The position numbers and the translations under genes were made by a program. Shown here piece after piece: positions 61,882 to 64,000 of a stretch of 64,000 nucleotides of DNA (positions are counted from its first letter, which is position 1; every line of letters begins with the position of its first letter). The stretch spans positions 1,798,001-1,862,000 of the forward strand of contig NZ_CP061378.1 of NCBI RefSeq assembly GCF_015624485.1, written 5' to 3'. The DNA is from Bradyrhizobium genosp. L. Its GTDB lineage: Bacteria; Pseudomonadota; Alphaproteobacteria; Rhizobiales; Xanthobacteraceae. The notes below the pieces were generated by a model that did no database searches, was not told the DNA's origin, and worked only from the letters and a program-made list of their open reading frames with translations.

Positions 61882-64000
61882 ATGAACAGGACAGTCTTTT
61901 CCCTGCCGGCCAAAAGCGAGTATCTGACCAATGGCGGCCTCGCGGTCGCGCGCGTGGTCGAGCAGTTCACCGGCGGCGCCAACCGCCTCGACGATCTGAT
62001 CGCGCTGCTCGACCGCCGCCGCGGCGTGGTGCTGTCGTCGGGCACGACGGTGCCTGGCCGCTACGAGAGTTTTGACCTCGGCTTTGCCGATCCGCCGCTG
62101 GTGCTGGAGACCTCGGGTACCGATTTTTCGCTGTCGGCGTTGAACCCGCGCGGCGAGGTCTTGGTCGCCTTCCTCGGCGACGTGCTGCGCGAGCCCTGTG
62201 TCGTGATCACCGAGCGGAGCGCAACAAAACTCGCCGGCCACATCGTCCGCGGTGCGGCGCCAGTCGAGGAGGACCAGCGCACCCGCCGCGCCAGCGTGAT
62301 GTCGCTGGTGCGCGATATGGTGGCGGCGTTTACCTCCAACGCCGATCCGCTGCTCGGCCTGTTCGGCGCTTTCGCCTATGACCTCGTATTCCAGATCGAG
62401 GACCTCGTGCAGAAGCGCGCCCGCGAGGCCGACCAGCGCGACATCGTGCTCTATGTGCCGGATCGTCTGCTCGCCTACGACCGCGCCACCGGCCGTGGCG
62501 TGCTGCTGAATTACGAGTTCTCGTGGAAGGGCAAGTCCACCACGGGCCTCGCGCATGAGACCGCGCCGAGCCTCTACGCCAAGACCGGGCGGCAGGGTTT
62601 TGCCGATCACGGGCCCGGTGAATACCAGGCAACGGTCGAGACCGCGCGCGCGGCGTTTGCCCGCGGCGACCTGTTCGAGGCGGTGCCTGGACAATTGTTC
62701 GCCGAGCCCTGCGAGCGTTCGCCGGCAGAGGTGTTCCAGCGGCTCTGCCGCATCAACCCGTCGCCCTATGGCGCGCTGATGAATCTCGGCGAGGGTGAAT
62801 TTTTGGTCGCGGCATCGCCGGAGATGTTCGTGCGCTCCGACGGTCGCCGGGTCGAGACCTGCCCGATCTCCGGCACCATCGCGCGTGGTTTGGACTCGAT
62901 CGGCGATGCCGAGCAGATCCGCAAGCTGCTGAACTCTGAGAAGGACGAGTTCGAGCTCAACATGTGCACCGACGTCGACCGCAACGACAAGGCGCGGATC
63001 TGCGTGCCCGGCACCATCAAGGTGCTGGCGCGGCGGCAGATCGAAACCTATTCAAAACTGTTCCACACCGTCGACCATGTCGAGGGCATGCTGCGGCCGG
63101 GGTTCGATGCGCTCGACGCGTTCCTGACCCATGCCTGGGCCGTGACGGTCACCGGCGCGCCGAAATTGTGGGCGATGCAGTTCGTCGAGGACCACGAGCG
63201 CTCGCCGCGGCGCTGGTATGCCGGCGCGATCGGCGCGGTCAATTTCGACGGCAGCATCAACACCGGCCTCACCATCCGCACCATCCGGATGAAGGACGGC
63301 CTGGCCGAGGTGCGGGTCGGCGCGACCTGTTTGTTTGATTCCGATCCGGCGGCCGAAGACCGCGAATGCCAGGTCAAGGCCGCCGCGCTGTTCCAGGCGC
63401 TGCGCGGCGATCCGCCGAAGCCGCTGTCGGATTTCGCGCCCGATGCCACCGGCTCCGGCAAGAACGTGCTGCTGATCGATCACGACGACAGCTTTGTGCA
63501 TATGCTGGCGGATTACTTCCGGCAGGTCGGTGCCAACGTCACGGTCGTCAGGCACATCCATGCCCAGGACATGCTGAAGCGGACGGGTTGGGACCTGCTG
63601 GTGCTGTCGCCCGGGCCGGGCAGGCCTGAGGATTTCGGCATCGCCAAGACCATCGGCACGGCGCTTGCACAGAAGCTGCCGATCTTCGGCGTGTGTCTCG
63701 GGGTGCAGGCGATTGGTGAATATTTCGGCGGTCAGCTCGGCCAGCTCAGCCAGCCGGCCCATGGCCGGCCGGCGCGGGTCCAGATCCGGGGTGGGCGGTT
63801 GATGCGGAATCTGCCCAATGAGATCGTGATCGGCCGTTATCATTCGCTTTACGTCGAACGCGATAGCGTGCCCGACGTGCTTGATGTGACCGCGACCACC
63901 GAGGACGGCGTCGCGATGGTGATCGAGCACAAGACGCTGCCGGTCGCCGGCGTCCAGTTCCACCCGGAGTCGCTGATGTCACTCGGCAACGAGGTGGGCC
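61882..64000 (+). CDS. trpEG: Fused anthranilate synthase TrpE-TrpG (partial at right end)
   Basis: At least 706 residues; the gene runs off the window, probably lacking only its last few codons. The chorismate-binding TrpE part (1 to about 510) contains CPISGTIARG, ELNMCTDVDRNDKARIC and VTVTGAPK. The TrpG part contains LLIDHDDSFVHML, LSPGPGRPEDFG, the nucleophile Cys605 in GVCLGVQ, and His694/Glu696 in GVQFHPESL. The fusion is normal in rhizobia. AAGAGGA precedes ATG 61882. It converts chorismate and glutamine to anthranilate, the first step to tryptophan. Confidence 0.95.
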   Translation, partial: MNRTVFSLPAKSEYLTNGGLAVARVVEQFTGGANRLDDLIALLDRRRGVVLSSGTTVPGRYESFDLGFADPPLVLETSGTDFSLSALNPRGEVLVAFLGDVLREPCVVITERSATKLAGHIVRGAAPVEEDQRTRRASVMSLVRDMVAAFTSNADPLLGLFGAFAYDLVFQIEDLVQKRAREADQRDIVLYVPDRLLAYDRATGRGVLLNYEFSWKGKSTTGLAHETAPSLYAKTGRQGFADHGPGEYQATVETARAAFARGDLFEAVPGQLFAEPCERSPAEVFQRLCRINPSPYGALMNLGEGEFLVAASPEMFVRSDGRRVETCPISGTIARGLDSIGDAEQIRKLLNSEKDEFELNMCTDVDRNDKARICVPGTIKVLARRQIETYSKLFHTVDHVEGMLRPGFDALDAFLTHAWAVTVTGAPKLWAMQFVEDHERSPRRWYAGAIGAVNFDGSINTGLTIRTIRMKDGLAEVRVGATCLFDSDPAAEDRECQVKAAALFQALRGDPPKPLSDFAPDATGSGKNVLLIDHDDSFVHMLADYFRQVGANVTVVRHIHAQDMLKRTGWDLLVLSPGPGRPEDFGIAKTIGTALAQKLPIFGVCLGVQAIGEYFGGQLGQLSQPAHGRPARVQIRGGRLMRNLPNEIVIGRYHSLYVERDSVPDVLDVTATTEDGVAMVIEHKTLPVAGVQFHPESLMSLGNEVG

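Overview
The window is about 64 kb of GC-rich chromosome from an alphaproteobacterium, most likely a Bradyrhizobium. The evidence is a fused cytochrome b/c1 gene (fbcH) behind a Rieske gene, a fused trpE(G) behind a Trp-codon leader, a glpSTPQV-type glycerol importer, strong G/C at third codon positions, and many palindromic intergenic repeats of the kind common in that genus. No rRNA, tRNA, CRISPR array, insertion sequence, integrase or phage gene was seen. The region looks like ordinary core and semi-core chromosome rather than an island.

Left part (1-18.1 kb): a glycerol / glycerol-3-phosphate operon (glpR, glpD, glpS, glpT, glpP, glpQ, a small membrane gene, glpV) ends at a strong terminator near 9.0 kb. 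A hypothetical gene and a convergent TPR gene follow. Next comes a second catabolic block (10.8-18.1 kb): an FAD-linked 2-hydroxyacid dehydrogenase, a PotD-like binding protein, a PotA-like ATPase, a fused PotB-PotC-like permease, a DapA-family aldolase and an IclR regulator. Its substrate is not known.

Middle (18.1-43 kb): mostly single genes separated by repeats. They include an Old Yellow Enzyme, an SDR, a DUF1993 protein, a lytic transglycosylase, a hybrid histidine kinase whose membrane domain carries the ethylene-receptor copper/ethylene-site residues, a NodU/CmcH carbamoyltransferase, an aldo/keto reductase, an SPFH protein overlapping a ribbon-helix-helix-like gene, secreted hypotheticals, a HiPIP, a ScfR/RamB-type regulator divergent from isocitrate lyase, a glycine-rich GRDP-like protein, a phosphoesterase, a Nudix protein, a GNAT and an EthD protein. 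A TonB-dependent receptor with a DUF2946 gene lies behind a near-perfect Zur-type palindrome.

Right part (43-64 kb): a MoxR/DUF58/DUF4159/membrane-protein operon, a run DUF1285-Nudix-DUF6111-CCA-adding enzyme, a leftward cluster trmL-queE-queD-hemF-HAD, the cytochrome bc1 operon fbcF-fbcH, a dienelactone hydrolase, a ring-cleavage-type VOC dioxygenase, and finally a trpL leader with trpE(G), which runs off the right end.

The observations most worth following are the ethylene-receptor-like kinase (22.8-24.5 kb), the asymmetric GlpS/GlpT ATPase pair, the Zur-box receptor locus, the SPFH/RHH overlap with nested operators, a QueD lacking its usual cysteine, and a repeat family whose hairpin arms co-vary between copies.
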